64,000 nucleotides of DNA from Cytophaga aurantiaca DSM 3654 (GTDB taxonomy: Bacteria > Bacteroidota > Bacteroidia > Cytophagales > Cytophagaceae), in assembly GCF_000379725.1 (NCBI RefSeq), contig NZ_KB903632.1:124001-188000 (forward strand). Reading direction: 5' to 3'. Shown here in pieces: positions 17,518 through 26,615 of the stretch. Made by a program: the position numbers and the translations under genes. Position 1 is the stretch's first letter; every line of letters starts with the position of its first letter. The notes under the pieces were generated by a model. That model searched no databases. It saw nothing but the letters and a program-made list of their open reading frames with translations, and was not told where the DNA came from.

Positions 17518-18446
17518 AGATTTACCGCGACATAAAAGAATTTCAAACATTACATAAAGCCGTTGTAACAATTGGCGCATTTGATGGCGTACATATAGGT
17601 CATAAAAAAATATTAAACCGTTTAACAGAGTTAAGCAGCCTTGTGAACGGAGAAAGTGTATTGATCACATTCTGGCCGCATCCTCGATTTGTTTTAAAGA
17701 AAGATGCCGAACCAATTGGCCTGTTAAACACACTCGAAGAAAAAATACATTTACTCGATACTTATAAGATTGATCATTTATTGATTCTAAATTTCAATGA
17801 AGAATTTGCCAAACTAACTGCAGATGATTTTATTGAAAATATATTGATCAAAACAATCGGCACACGTTATCTGGTATTGGGCTACGATCACCGCTTCGGT
17901 AATAATAGAGAAGGCAGCATCGATTATTTAAATCAGCATAAAGATCGCTTTGGCATTGAGTCCATTGAAATTCCGAAACAGGAAATCGACTCGCTGGCAA
18001 TCTCTTCTACACTTATTCGCAAAGCCTTATTAAACGGGGATAGCACTGTTGCCAATCAAAATTTAGGATATCCGTATTTACTGAGAGGTTTTGTAATTGA
18101 AGGAAATAAATTGGGAAGAACGATTGGATTTCCAACAGCAAATATTTTTATCGAAGATCAGGATAAGCTCATTCCTAAAAATGGTGTTTATGCTGTACAT
18201 GTATATATTGAAGGTGAACGTTACAAAGGCATGTTGAATATTGGCGTGCGCCCTACGATTAACAACGACAAACGCAGAACTATAGAGGTGCACATTTTTG
18301 ATTTTAACGAAGATATCTATGGAAAGACAGTACGTTTAGAACTTCATACATTCATGCGCGATGAAGCCAAGTTTGAAGGCCTCGATGCATTGATTCAGCA
18401 ATTAAAAAAAGATGAAATAAACAGCAGAGCATTATTATTGAACTAA
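17514..18446 (+). CDS. ribF: Bifunctional riboflavin kinase / FAD synthetase
   Basis: This 310-aa enzyme makes FMN and then FAD from riboflavin. The N-terminal nucleotidyltransferase domain starts VTIGAFDGVHIGH (18-30) and includes LGYDHRFG. The C-terminal kinase domain (about 180-305) contains GRTIGFPTANI and GMLNIGVRPTI. The start at 17514 overlaps the truB stop by 4 nt; an upstream in-frame ATG at 17412 lies inside truB and adds unrelated residues. The stop is 1 nt from the stop of the convergent minus-strand gene, with no terminator between. Confidence 0.95.
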   Translation: MKIYRDIKEFQTLHKAVVTIGAFDGVHIGHKKILNRLTELSSLVNGESVLITFWPHPRFVLKKDAEPIGLLNTLEEKIHLLDTYKIDHLLILNFNEEFAKLTADDFIENILIKTIGTRYLVLGYDHRFGNNREGSIDYLNQHKDRFGIESIEIPKQEIDSLAISSTLIRKALLNGDSTVANQNLGYPYLLRGFVIEGNKLGRTIGFPTANIFIEDQDKLIPKNGVYAVHVYIEGERYKGMLNIGVRPTINNDKRRTIEVHIFDFNEDIYGKTVRLELHTFMRDEAKFEGLDALIQQLKKDEINSRALLLN

Positions 18447-18447
18447 A

Positions 18448-19455
18448 CTACTTTTTCAGTTCAATATACACAGGAAAGTGATCGCTGTACCCACCGTAAT
18501 ACTTATCTCCCACAAAGGTTCTATACGGACCTGAATTCACATCCTGCTTATAATACAACCACTCCGGATCATATATTTCTGCAGACACAAACTGAAATCC
18601 TTTTTTATCCATAACAGATTTGCTTAACAACATCTGATCAAACAAAAGCCAATCTCTTTTATATTTACAAGTCCCTTCTCCTGCATTTTGCTTTGCCTCA
18701 AATGGATTAACCATATCTGCGGCTTCATTCTTCTTAGTAGGCTGAAGCTTTGTAATACTTGATATACTTTCATCGTTAGGCTGATCATTGAAATCACCCA
18801 TAACAATAATAGTACGTGATGGATTTTCTGTTGAAATAGAATCAATCAAACGGAGTGTAAGCTTAGCTGCTTCCAGACGTTTATGTTCCGACTCTTCCTG
18901 CCCTTCCCTACGCGATGGCCAGTGGTTTACCAATACGTGAACCGTATCATTCCATAAAATACCTTTTACAACCAGTACCTCACGTAAAAACACATCCGAT
19001 TCAGAAGATGATAAATACGAAGTAAGCGGAGTAAAATAACTTGTATTGTATAACAAGCATACATCAATACCTCTATTGTCGGATGAGTTATAATGTATGA
19101 TCTGATAGGAAGAATCTTTTTTCACCAAATCTTCAAGCACGGTTTTGTTTTCAACTTCTGCCATACCAAACAAAGCCAGTGTATGATTTTCATTCAAGCT
19201 TTCCATTACTTCCTGAATGTGCTGAATCTTTTGTTGATAGCGCTCATCAGTCCATTTTAATTTGCCTGAAGGCAAAAAATCGTTATCGTTGGTATGTTTA
19301 TCATCTTCCGTATCAAATAGATTTTCGACATTATAGAAAGCTACTCTGGCTAACGAGGAAGCAGCTTTATTGGATTTATTCGCTGTTTCGGTGTGATACG
19401 AACAGGAGAAAAAGATCATAGATATCATCAATACTACTATCCTACTGATATTCAT
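18448..19455 (-). CDS. Endonuclease/exonuclease/phosphatase family lipoprotein
   Basis: This 335-aa protein has a lipoprotein signal (MNISRIVVLM then FFSC, lipid-modified Cys18). The EEP fold motifs are VAFYNVENLFDTEDD, MAEVENK, VLVNHWPSR, VMGDFNDQP and YGGYSDHFPVY. These are the metal-binding and catalytic residues of Mg-dependent phosphodiesterases such as exonuclease III and sphingomyelinase relatives. The location would be the periplasm or outer membrane. The substrate is unknown; DNA or a phospholipid are both possible. The frame is open to 19491, but the start at 19455 gives a proper signal peptide. Confidence 0.85.
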   Translation of the reverse strand: MNISRIVVLMISMIFFSCSYHTETANKSNKAASSLARVAFYNVENLFDTEDDKHTNDNDFLPSGKLKWTDERYQQKIQHIQEVMESLNENHTLALFGMAEVENKTVLEDLVKKDSSYQIIHYNSSDNRGIDVCLLYNTSYFTPLTSYLSSSESDVFLREVLVVKGILWNDTVHVLVNHWPSRREGQEESEHKRLEAAKLTLRLIDSISTENPSRTIIVMGDFNDQPNDESISSITKLQPTKKNEAADMVNPFEAKQNAGEGTCKYKRDWLLFDQMLLSKSVMDKKGFQFVSAEIYDPEWLYYKQDVNSGPYRTFVGDKYYGGYSDHFPVYIELKK

Positions 19456-19566
19456 ACACTTCATTATTTTATAACAACAATTCTGCTTCATCAGGATAAT
19501 ATTACGATTTCTAAATTTGTTTTAGATGTAAATCATGAAGAAATTAGCAGAAATATTAAGTACAAA

Positions 19567-19902
19567 ATGAAAAATTCAGAAATAAAATTCAGCGTTACGC
19601 TGGATGATAAAAACGTACCGGAATCCATTATGTGGGAAGCAACAGATGGCCCTTCAGATAAACCATTGCCAACCGATGCGATCGCAATTTCATTATGGGA
19701 TCATTCACAAATGAATACCATGCAGATCAATATATGGACAAAAGAAATGCCCGTTGAAGAAATGAAACGTTTTGCGATTGAAGGTATTGGTGGAATGGCA
19801 GATTCAATTGAAAATGCTACAGGAGATATAAAAATGGCAGAAATGATTCGCGACTTATGTAAAAAGCTCGTTATTCACGTAAAAGAAAATGCCTCTAAAT
19901 AA
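19567..19902 (+). CDS. gldC: Gliding motility protein GldC
   Basis: This 111-aa soluble protein begins MKNSEIKFSVTLDDKNVPE and contains SLWDHSQMNTMQINIWTK then MPVEEMKRF, the recognisable GldC pattern known from Flavobacterium johnsoniae. There GldC supports gliding together with GldB, although its biochemical role is not defined. The ATG at 19567 is chosen because the conserved family sequence starts here. An upstream in-frame extension to 19393 overlaps the divergent lipoprotein gene. gldB is not beside it. A terminator follows within 5 nt. Confidence 0.88.
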   Translation: MKNSEIKFSVTLDDKNVPESIMWEATDGPSDKPLPTDAIAISLWDHSQMNTMQINIWTKEMPVEEMKRFAIEGIGGMADSIENATGDIKMAEMIRDLCKKLVIHVKENASK

Positions 19903-19906
19903 GTAA

Positions 19907-19943
19907 AAGCCCTCTTAGAAATCCTGAGAGGGCTTTTTTTTTT
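19907..19943 (+). terminator. Terminator after gldC
   Basis: A 12-bp stem with one G-T pair (AAGCCCTCTTAG with CTGAGAGGGCTT, 19907-19935) is followed by a long T-run. Confidence 0.88.
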
Positions 19944-20033
19944 GAATACGACCCTATTTTTTCTAATTCTTAAAATACTTCTCAAAATAATTAAATCCCT
20001 TCTCTGAATCATCTAATTGCAATTCATCAACCT

Positions 20034-20083
20034 TAAACTTTTCGACCAATATATATAATTAGTCGAAAAGTTTATTACTTTTG
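20034..20083 (+). promoter_or_regulatory. Candidate operator and -7 box of the RND efflux operon
   Basis: Exact 13-nt inverted arms, TAAACTTTTCGAC (20034-20046) and GTCGAAAAGTTTA (20062-20074), are 15 nt apart. A perfect Bacteroidota -7 box TACTTTTG follows at 20076-20083, 67 nt before tolC. No good -33 TTTG is visible at 19 nt. The likely binder is the TetR protein encoded at the end of the operon (inference). Confidence 0.6.
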
Positions 20084-20150
20084 TTTTACCGGAATCTAAC
20101 AACCGAATATCCTATTCCAGGCAATCCTTTAAATAAATCATGCAATCAAG

Positions 20151-21527
20151 ATGAAACAATTAAGTATACTTTTATTGCTATCATTGATGTATACTGCGGT
20201 ACAGGCACAGCAGGACACAACAACATCCGAACCCACAAGCTTTTCATTGCAGCAGGCAATTGAATACGGCTTAAATGAAAACTTCAACGTAAAAAATGCC
20301 AACCTGCAAAGTGATTTGTCAACTGCTCAAAAAGGAGAAGTACGTGCAAATTTGCTACCACAGGTTTCTGCCAATGCGGATTTGATCCACAGTTTTAACG
20401 TTCAGCAAAACATTACAGAAAGTGGTGTCGGTTTTCAGGCAAATTCACCACTACCCAAAGGTACTCCTATTGCATTCCAGTTAGGCTTGAGAAATACCTT
20501 TACACCAAATGTAAGCGCATCACAAGTCTTATTTGATCAGGCATTCTTTTCTGCACAAGGCGCTGCAAAAGCAAATGAAGAAATTGCAGAAAAGACAATT
20601 ACACAGACGCGAATTGATGTCAGTGTAAATATTACAAAAGCATACTATGGTGTATTGGTAAATGAGCAACAACTAAAAGCTATTGAATCAAACTTAACAA
20701 GTCTTGATTCTTCCTACCAGGAAACCATTGCACGTTATGAATCGGGCTTTGCACGAAACATTGATGTAAGCAGAATTTTAGTGAGTTTGAACAATGTGCG
20801 TGAACAGAAAGAAGAGACGACACGTTTGGTTGCTTTAAGCCGTTCTATTCTGCGCTACCAAATGAACCTATCTGAAAACAATCCATTGATCTTAACAGAT
20901 AGTCTATACCCGGCAATGATGGATGATATTCAAAAGATTTTAACAGAAAAAAAATCTGCGGTATACACCAACCGTATTGAATATTCAATTATGCAAAGTC
21001 AGGAAAAGTACAATAACTATTTATTAAAAAATGCAAAGGCAGGTCACTATCCAAGATTAGTAGCAATAAGCACCTTTGGTTATAATCCAGGTGCAACGTA
21101 CTTTGCAGATTTATCACAGTCTGCACGTTGGCATAATTATTCAACCATTGGTCTGCGTCTGCAAGTACCTATATTCTCTGGATTAGCCGTAAATTACAGA
21201 GTTCAGCAACGACAGATTCAATCAAAAATAACAGAGAATAAAAAACACTCTCTGGAAAAAGAAATAGATCTTGAAGTAGAACAAGCGCTGATCAATTTAT
21301 ATAACAGTGTACAATCGTTTAACATACAAAGAGAAAATCTAAACCTTGCTCAGCAAAACCTGGAAATACTCCGTGCTGAATACAAAGCCGGTATTGCGTT
21401 AAACGTTGAAGTAACAACAGCTGAATCCGATCTGATTACAGCTCAAACAAACTTCTTCCGTGCAGTATATGTAGCCTTAATATCTAAGGCGAACTACGAT
21501 AGAGCAGTTGGTAACATCGTTCGATAA
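20151..21527 (+). CDS. TolC-family outer-membrane efflux protein
   Basis: This 458-aa protein has a signal peptide (1-20, ending VQAQ) and two outer-membrane efflux protein repeats with long alpha-helical coiled segments (for example SFSLQQAIEYGLNENF near 30 and RAEYKAGIALNVEVTTAESDL near 415). It forms the outer-membrane exit duct of a tripartite pump. It is the first gene of the operon and the adaptor gene starts 27 nt later. The substrate is unknown. Confidence 0.92.
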   Translation: MKQLSILLLLSLMYTAVQAQQDTTTSEPTSFSLQQAIEYGLNENFNVKNANLQSDLSTAQKGEVRANLLPQVSANADLIHSFNVQQNITESGVGFQANSPLPKGTPIAFQLGLRNTFTPNVSASQVLFDQAFFSAQGAAKANEEIAEKTITQTRIDVSVNITKAYYGVLVNEQQLKAIESNLTSLDSSYQETIARYESGFARNIDVSRILVSLNNVREQKEETTRLVALSRSILRYQMNLSENNPLILTDSLYPAMMDDIQKILTEKKSAVYTNRIEYSIMQSQEKYNNYLLKNAKAGHYPRLVAISTFGYNPGATYFADLSQSARWHNYSTIGLRLQVPIFSGLAVNYRVQQRQIQSKITENKKHSLEKEIDLEVEQALINLYNSVQSFNIQRENLNLAQQNLEILRAEYKAGIALNVEVTTAESDLITAQTNFFRAVYVALISKANYDRAVGNIVR

Positions 21528-21554
21528 TTTAAAAGCATTTTAATAAATACACTT

Positions 21555-22682
21555 ATGAATAAAAAAATCAAACAAGGAATTCTATTGATCGTGATCAGTG
21601 TAGTTGCTGTTGCATGTGGCGGACCGGCTCAAAATACACCACCTCCAAACCCAGCAGTTGTTACCGATACTGTTGAACTTAAGAACCCAACATACTTTGA
21701 TGTATATCCGGGAAATGTTGTTGCATTAAACAATGTAGATCTGAATTGTGAAGTAAGCGGATTTATAACCGGAGTCTTTTTTCAGGAAGGCCAACAAGTT
21801 CGTAAAGGACAGAAGCTATATGAGATCGAGCAAACCAAATACCAGGCTGCTTATTCAAGTGCGGAAGCATCTCTTAAAATAGCCCAGGCGAATTATGAAA
21901 AAACACGCAAAGATGCGGAGCGCTATAAGCAACTTGGTGATAAAGGAATGACAACACAACAAAGACTTGAATACTCCGAAGCAGATTTAGCTACTGCAGA
22001 AAGTCAGATTGCGGTTGCCAAAGCAAATCTTTTGCGTGCACAACTTGATCTACAACATGCAACAATCACTGCTCCGTTTGATGGTACAATCGGAATATCA
22101 TTAGTTAAAAGAGGAGCCTTTGTTACGGCAGGACAAACGAAATTAAATACCGTTTCTTCCAACAATCCGATCGCTATTGATTTTGTAGTGAATGAAAAAG
22201 AAATTACTCGTTTTGTAGGCTTAGAAAATAAAAAACTTTCAAGAACTGATTCTTTATTTACGTTGGCACTTCCTGATAAAAGTATCTACCCTTATCCTGG
22301 TAAAATTCTTTTCTTAGACAGAGCGGTGGATATGCAAACAGGGACATTAAAGATTAGACTTGAATTCCCTAACCCAACCCGTGCATTAAAAGATGGTATG
22401 AGCTGCAACATTCGTGTTGAAAACAAATACTCAGACAAGGTGGTTGTGATTCCAAACAAAGCAGTTGTTGAGCAGATGGGTGAGTTCTTTGTATATGTGA
22501 TCGAGCAAGATACAGCAAGACAACATAAAATAAAAGCTGGAAAAGTTGTAGGCAAAAACATCATCATCTTAGATGGATTAACAGCCGGAGAACAAGTTGT
22601 TGTTGAAGGAATACAAAAATTACGTGACGGTGTGGCTGTTCAAACCGGCGCTCCTAAAGCAGCAGAAGCTCCTAAAAAATAA
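21555..22682 (+). CDS. RND efflux periplasmic adaptor lipoprotein
   Basis: This 375-aa membrane fusion protein has a lipoprotein signal (lipobox VAVAC, Cys21). The biotinyl-lipoyl-like halves flank a helical hairpin: SGFITGVFFQEGQQVRKGQ (about 69-87) and ATITAPFDGTIGISLVKRG (about 173-191). It bridges the inner-membrane pump and the TolC-like duct. It lies between their genes, 17 nt before the pump gene. A proline/lysine-rich tail ends the protein. Confidence 0.92.
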   Translation: MNKKIKQGILLIVISVVAVACGGPAQNTPPPNPAVVTDTVELKNPTYFDVYPGNVVALNNVDLNCEVSGFITGVFFQEGQQVRKGQKLYEIEQTKYQAAYSSAEASLKIAQANYEKTRKDAERYKQLGDKGMTTQQRLEYSEADLATAESQIAVAKANLLRAQLDLQHATITAPFDGTIGISLVKRGAFVTAGQTKLNTVSSNNPIAIDFVVNEKEITRFVGLENKKLSRTDSLFTLALPDKSIYPYPGKILFLDRAVDMQTGTLKIRLEFPNPTRALKDGMSCNIRVENKYSDKVVVIPNKAVVEQMGEFFVYVIEQDTARQHKIKAGKVVGKNIIILDGLTAGEQVVVEGIQKLRDGVAVQTGAPKAAEAPKK

Positions 22683-22699
22683 TTAAGCAAAAAACGTAT

Positions 22700-25600
22700 A
22701 TGATTGCAGATGTATTTATAAAACGACCCGTAACAGCTATTGTTGTTTCGGTTGTAATTACACTGGTTGGTATTCTTACATTAATGAATTTACCAATCAG
22801 TCAGTATCCCGATATCACTCCGCCCATCGTACAGGTTACTGGTAACTTTGCCGGTGCGGATGCACAAACTGTTGAACGTACGATCGCAACGCCTATTGAA
22901 TCGCAGGTAAACGGTAGTCCGGGCATGTCCTTCCTACAGTCGAACAGCACCAGCGATGGTACTATGACAATGAACGTAACATTCGATGTAGGAACGAATA
23001 TTGACATCGCTACATTGGATGTACAAAACAGAGTAAGTGTAGCTACACCACAGTTACCGGACGATGTGAAGAAGACCGGCCTTACTGTGCGTAAACGTAA
23101 CCCGACAATTTTAATGTTGGTTGCCTTGTATTCTCCTAACGGAACACACGATGTAAAATTCATGGACAACTACACCAACATCTTTATCAAAGATGCGCTT
23201 TTGCGCGTAAAAGGTGTGGGTGATATTTTCACGCGAGCAGATAACTTCAGTATGCGTATCTGGATGAACCCGGATAAACTTGCGCAATATGGTATGACTG
23301 CAACTGAAGTTGTAACAAAACTACAACAGCAGAACGTGCAGGTTGCAGCAGGTTCTATTGGTTCATCTCCGCAAACACCGGATCAGGCATTTGAATACTC
23401 CCTACAGGTAAACGGCATGCTTGAAAAAGTATCCGACTTTGAAAACATTGTAGTACGTACCAAACCGGACGAGGGTAATATCGTTTATCTAAAAGATGTT
23501 GCACGCGTTGAGTTGGGTAAATTCAATTACTCAAGCAACAACTTTGTAGACGGAAAACGATCTTCCTATTTATTGGTTTACCAATCTCCTGGAAGCAATG
23601 CGCTTGAAACAGCAGAAGGCGTATACAAAGCAATGGAAGAATTGAAAAAATCTTTTCCAAACGACGTTGCTTATGTAGTTCCATTTGAATCTGTTTCTGT
23701 AGTAGATGTATCCATCAATGAAGTTGTACATACACTTGTAGAAGCATTGTTGCTTGTAATCGTTGTTGTGTTCTTATTCTTACAAAGCTGGAGAGCAACA
23801 TTGATTCCAATCCTTGCTATTCCGGTATCCATCATTGGTACGTTCATCTTCTTTATTCCACTTGGATTTACAGTTAATACATTAACCTTATTTGGATTCG
23901 TATTGGCGATTGGTATTGTAGTGGATGATGCGATTGTTGTAGTTGAAGCCACACAGCATTACATAGATCACGAAAAGCTTTCTCCGAAAGAAGCTACCAT
24001 TAAGGCGATGAAAGATATTTCAGGGCCTGTAATTGCGATTGCACTTATCCTTGCTGCAGTATTCGTTCCGGTAGGATTCATACCAGGTATTGTAGGACGA
24101 CTATACCAACAGTTTGCGATCACTATTGCTGTATCTGTATTGCTTTCAGCGTTTGTTGCCTTATCATTAACTCCTGCATTGTGTGCCTTGTTATTAAGAC
24201 CAATGCACTTAGATGAAAATTCAAAAGGCTTAAATAAATTCTTCTTTAAATTCAACTACTGGTTTGCGCGTGTTACTGCATCGTATTCCAATGGTGTAAA
24301 ATACTGCATCAGAAAATCACCAATGGTATTAGTAATACTGGCATGTATTTTCGTTGCAACATTCGGTTTATTCAAATCCAAGCCAACCGGATTTATTCCA
24401 ACGGAAGATGAAGGTCGTTTGATCATTACATTTGAATTACCTGACGGAGCATCTACTACACGTACGGTTGAAGTATTAACCAAGATCATGGGCATTGTAA
24501 AAGCAAACCCTTCTGTAAATCACTTTGCGGCATTGGGCGGTTTAAATGCAATCACCTTCAGTTCTAAATCAAATAGCGGTACGTTATTCTGTCAGTTAAA
24601 ACCATGGAAAGACCGTAAAGATGCATCCATGCAGGTTGATGCGATTGTGGGACAATTCCAAAAAGAATTTTCTGCGATCAAAGAAGCAAATATTATTGTA
24701 ATCCCTCCTCCTCCTATTCCGGGTATGGGTACAGCTTCTGGTTTCAGTTTCATGATCGAACAAAAACAAAGCAACGATGACATCAAAGGGTTTGAAAGAG
24801 TGGTAAAACAATTTATGATGGAAGCCAATAAGCGTCCGGAGATTGCAAGAGCCTTCACATTCTTTACTGCACGTGCGCCTGGTTACAAAATAAATGTCGA
24901 CAGAGTAAAATGTGAACGTATGGGTGTATCTACCGGAGATGTTTTCGGAACCATACAAACATTGATGGGCAGTAGATACATAAATGACTTCTCTATTTAT
25001 GGAAGAAACTTCAGAGTAGTTACACAAGCCGACACCATGTTCAGAAAAGACATTTCAAATATGGATAAATATTATGTTCGAAATGTAAGCGGAAGTATGA
25101 TACCGTTAAGCTCACTAGTTACGTATGAAGCGGTTGAAAATGCACCATTGATTTCACATTACAATTTATTCCGTTCTGCAGAATTTAATGGTACTCCTAA
25201 ACCAGGCTACAGTAGTGGTGATGCAATCAAAGCACTTGAAGAAGTGGCTGCACAGGTATTGCCTGCAGGTTATGGTTATGAGTTCTCAGGTTTAAGTAGA
25301 GAAGAGATCAAATCCGGATCCAGTGCTGTATATATATTCGCTTTATCAATCATATTTGTATTCTTGTTCTTAGCTGCATTATATGAGAGCTGGTCTGTAC
25401 CATTCTCTGTAATGCTTGCAGTACCGCTTGGTGCATTCGGTGCTATCTTAACACTTTATTTCTTACCTAAATTAAGTAACAACGTTTATGCTCAGATTGG
25501 TTTAATCACGTTGATCGGTTTAGCGGCGAAGAATGCCATTCTTATTGTAGAATTTGCAAAAGAACGTGTAGATAAAGGAATGGAAATTGTAGCAGCTACA

Positions 25601-25861
25601 ATTGAAGCGGTTCAGCTACGTCTTCGTCCGATCCTTATGACTTCACTTGCATTTATTCTGGGTGTATTACCATTGGTAGTAGCATCAGGCGCAGGTGCTG
25701 TATCCAGACAAACTATCGGATGGACAGTATTTGGAGGCATGCTTGCTGCTACAGGTTTGGCTGTGTTTATTGTGCCGGTTTTATATGTTGTGATTACAAA
25801 AATTGCATATAGAAATAAAAAATCTCTACCGGCTGAAACTTCAACAAACAATCATTCTTAA
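22700..25861 (+). CDS. RND multidrug efflux permease (HAE-1 family)
   Basis: This 1053-aa inner-membrane pump is full length for the AcrB/MexF family. Proton-relay aspartates D409 and D410 lie in IGIVVDDAIVVVE. Two periplasmic porter regions and about 12 membrane segments are present. VFIKRPVTAIVVSVVITLVG at the N-terminus and the loop SPGMSFLQSNSTSDGT are typical of the hydrophobe/amphiphile group rather than metal pumps. Drugs, bile-like compounds or aromatic stress molecules are possible substrates. Confidence 0.95.
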   Translation: MIADVFIKRPVTAIVVSVVITLVGILTLMNLPISQYPDITPPIVQVTGNFAGADAQTVERTIATPIESQVNGSPGMSFLQSNSTSDGTMTMNVTFDVGTNIDIATLDVQNRVSVATPQLPDDVKKTGLTVRKRNPTILMLVALYSPNGTHDVKFMDNYTNIFIKDALLRVKGVGDIFTRADNFSMRIWMNPDKLAQYGMTATEVVTKLQQQNVQVAAGSIGSSPQTPDQAFEYSLQVNGMLEKVSDFENIVVRTKPDEGNIVYLKDVARVELGKFNYSSNNFVDGKRSSYLLVYQSPGSNALETAEGVYKAMEELKKSFPNDVAYVVPFESVSVVDVSINEVVHTLVEALLLVIVVVFLFLQSWRATLIPILAIPVSIIGTFIFFIPLGFTVNTLTLFGFVLAIGIVVDDAIVVVEATQHYIDHEKLSPKEATIKAMKDISGPVIAIALILAAVFVPVGFIPGIVGRLYQQFAITIAVSVLLSAFVALSLTPALCALLLRPMHLDENSKGLNKFFFKFNYWFARVTASYSNGVKYCIRKSPMVLVILACIFVATFGLFKSKPTGFIPTEDEGRLIITFELPDGASTTRTVEVLTKIMGIVKANPSVNHFAALGGLNAITFSSKSNSGTLFCQLKPWKDRKDASMQVDAIVGQFQKEFSAIKEANIIVIPPPPIPGMGTASGFSFMIEQKQSNDDIKGFERVVKQFMMEANKRPEIARAFTFFTARAPGYKINVDRVKCERMGVSTGDVFGTIQTLMGSRYINDFSIYGRNFRVVTQADTMFRKDISNMDKYYVRNVSGSMIPLSSLVTYEAVENAPLISHYNLFRSAEFNGTPKPGYSSGDAIKALEEVAAQVLPAGYGYEFSGLSREEIKSGSSAVYIFALSIIFVFLFLAALYESWSVPFSVMLAVPLGAFGAILTLYFLPKLSNNVYAQIGLITLIGLAAKNAILIVEFAKERVDKGMEIVAATIEAVQLRLRPILMTSLAFILGVLPLVVASGAGAVSRQTIGWTVFGGMLAATGLAVFIVPVLYVVITKIAYRNKKSLPAETSTNNHS

Positions 25862-25915
25862 TTTATCGTACAATACAGCATCCCTTAAACCGGATGCTGT
25901 ATTTATTTTAAACAA

Positions 25916-26539
25916 ATGTCTGAACCAAAAAACAAAACCGAAGAAGGTAAGCTTGAGATCATTATCAATGCAGCTCAAAAAAGATTTGCGCATTATGGTT
26001 TATGCAAAACAACCATGAATGAAATTGCTGCAGATGTAGGTATGGGTAAAGCTTCGCTGTATTATTATTTCCCGGACAAGGAAACCTTATTTGCATCTGT
26101 TATTAAAAAAGAACAACAGGTCTTTTTTGATGAAATGAATAAATTTCTCAATTCGGATATGGAAGCTACATTGCAGCTTAAAAAATATGTCAAGTTGAGA
26201 AGCCAGCATTTCAGACACCTTTTAAATCTTTCCAAACTACGTTCCGATTTCTTTAACAATGTAAAAACGGTTTACACGAAAGCATTTGAAAATTTCAATA
26301 ACATGGAACAGGAAATGGTAGCAAACATCATTCAACATGGAATTGCTACGAAAGAATTTAAAAGGATTAATAAACATGAATATGCTGAATTTCTAGTGCA
26401 CTTGCTTTTAGGAGTAAGAATGGTAAAGTTGAAATACAAAGACATCAATGAATTTGGAGAAGCAGACTACGAAGAGCTCGACAAAAAAATGTGTAAGGTT
26501 GCCGGAATGTTTTTAAAAGAAATTCAAGCAGAACAATAG
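25916..26539 (+). CDS. TetR/AcrR-family transcriptional repressor
   Basis: This 207-aa protein has the N-terminal TetR helix-turn-helix (about 12-60): KRFAHYGLCKTTMNEIAADV then GKASLYYYFPDKETLFASVI. The C-terminal ligand domain is unspecific. It follows the pump gene by 54 nt on the same strand and probably represses the operon, with the inverted repeat at 20034-20074 as the natural operator candidate. A strong terminator follows. Confidence 0.92.
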   Translation: MSEPKNKTEEGKLEIIINAAQKRFAHYGLCKTTMNEIAADVGMGKASLYYYFPDKETLFASVIKKEQQVFFDEMNKFLNSDMEATLQLKKYVKLRSQHFRHLLNLSKLRSDFFNNVKTVYTKAFENFNNMEQEMVANIIQHGIATKEFKRINKHEYAEFLVHLLLGVRMVKLKYKDINEFGEADYEELDKKMCKVAGMFLKEIQAEQ

Positions 26540-26555
26540 AGTATATTAAGTTGCT

Positions 26556-26602
26556 TATAAATAAAAAGACTCACGTTTTTAGCGTGAGTCTTTTTATTTA
26601 TA
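26556..26602. terminator. Bidirectional terminator with a 20-bp perfect stem
   Basis: Arms 26556-26575 and 26583-26602 are exact reverse complements with a 7-nt loop. The core is AAAAAGACTCACG/CGTGAGTCTTTTT, giving a U-run in both directions. It separates the efflux operon from the convergent giant gene. Confidence 0.92.
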
Positions 26603-26615
26603 ACAGTAGATTTAA

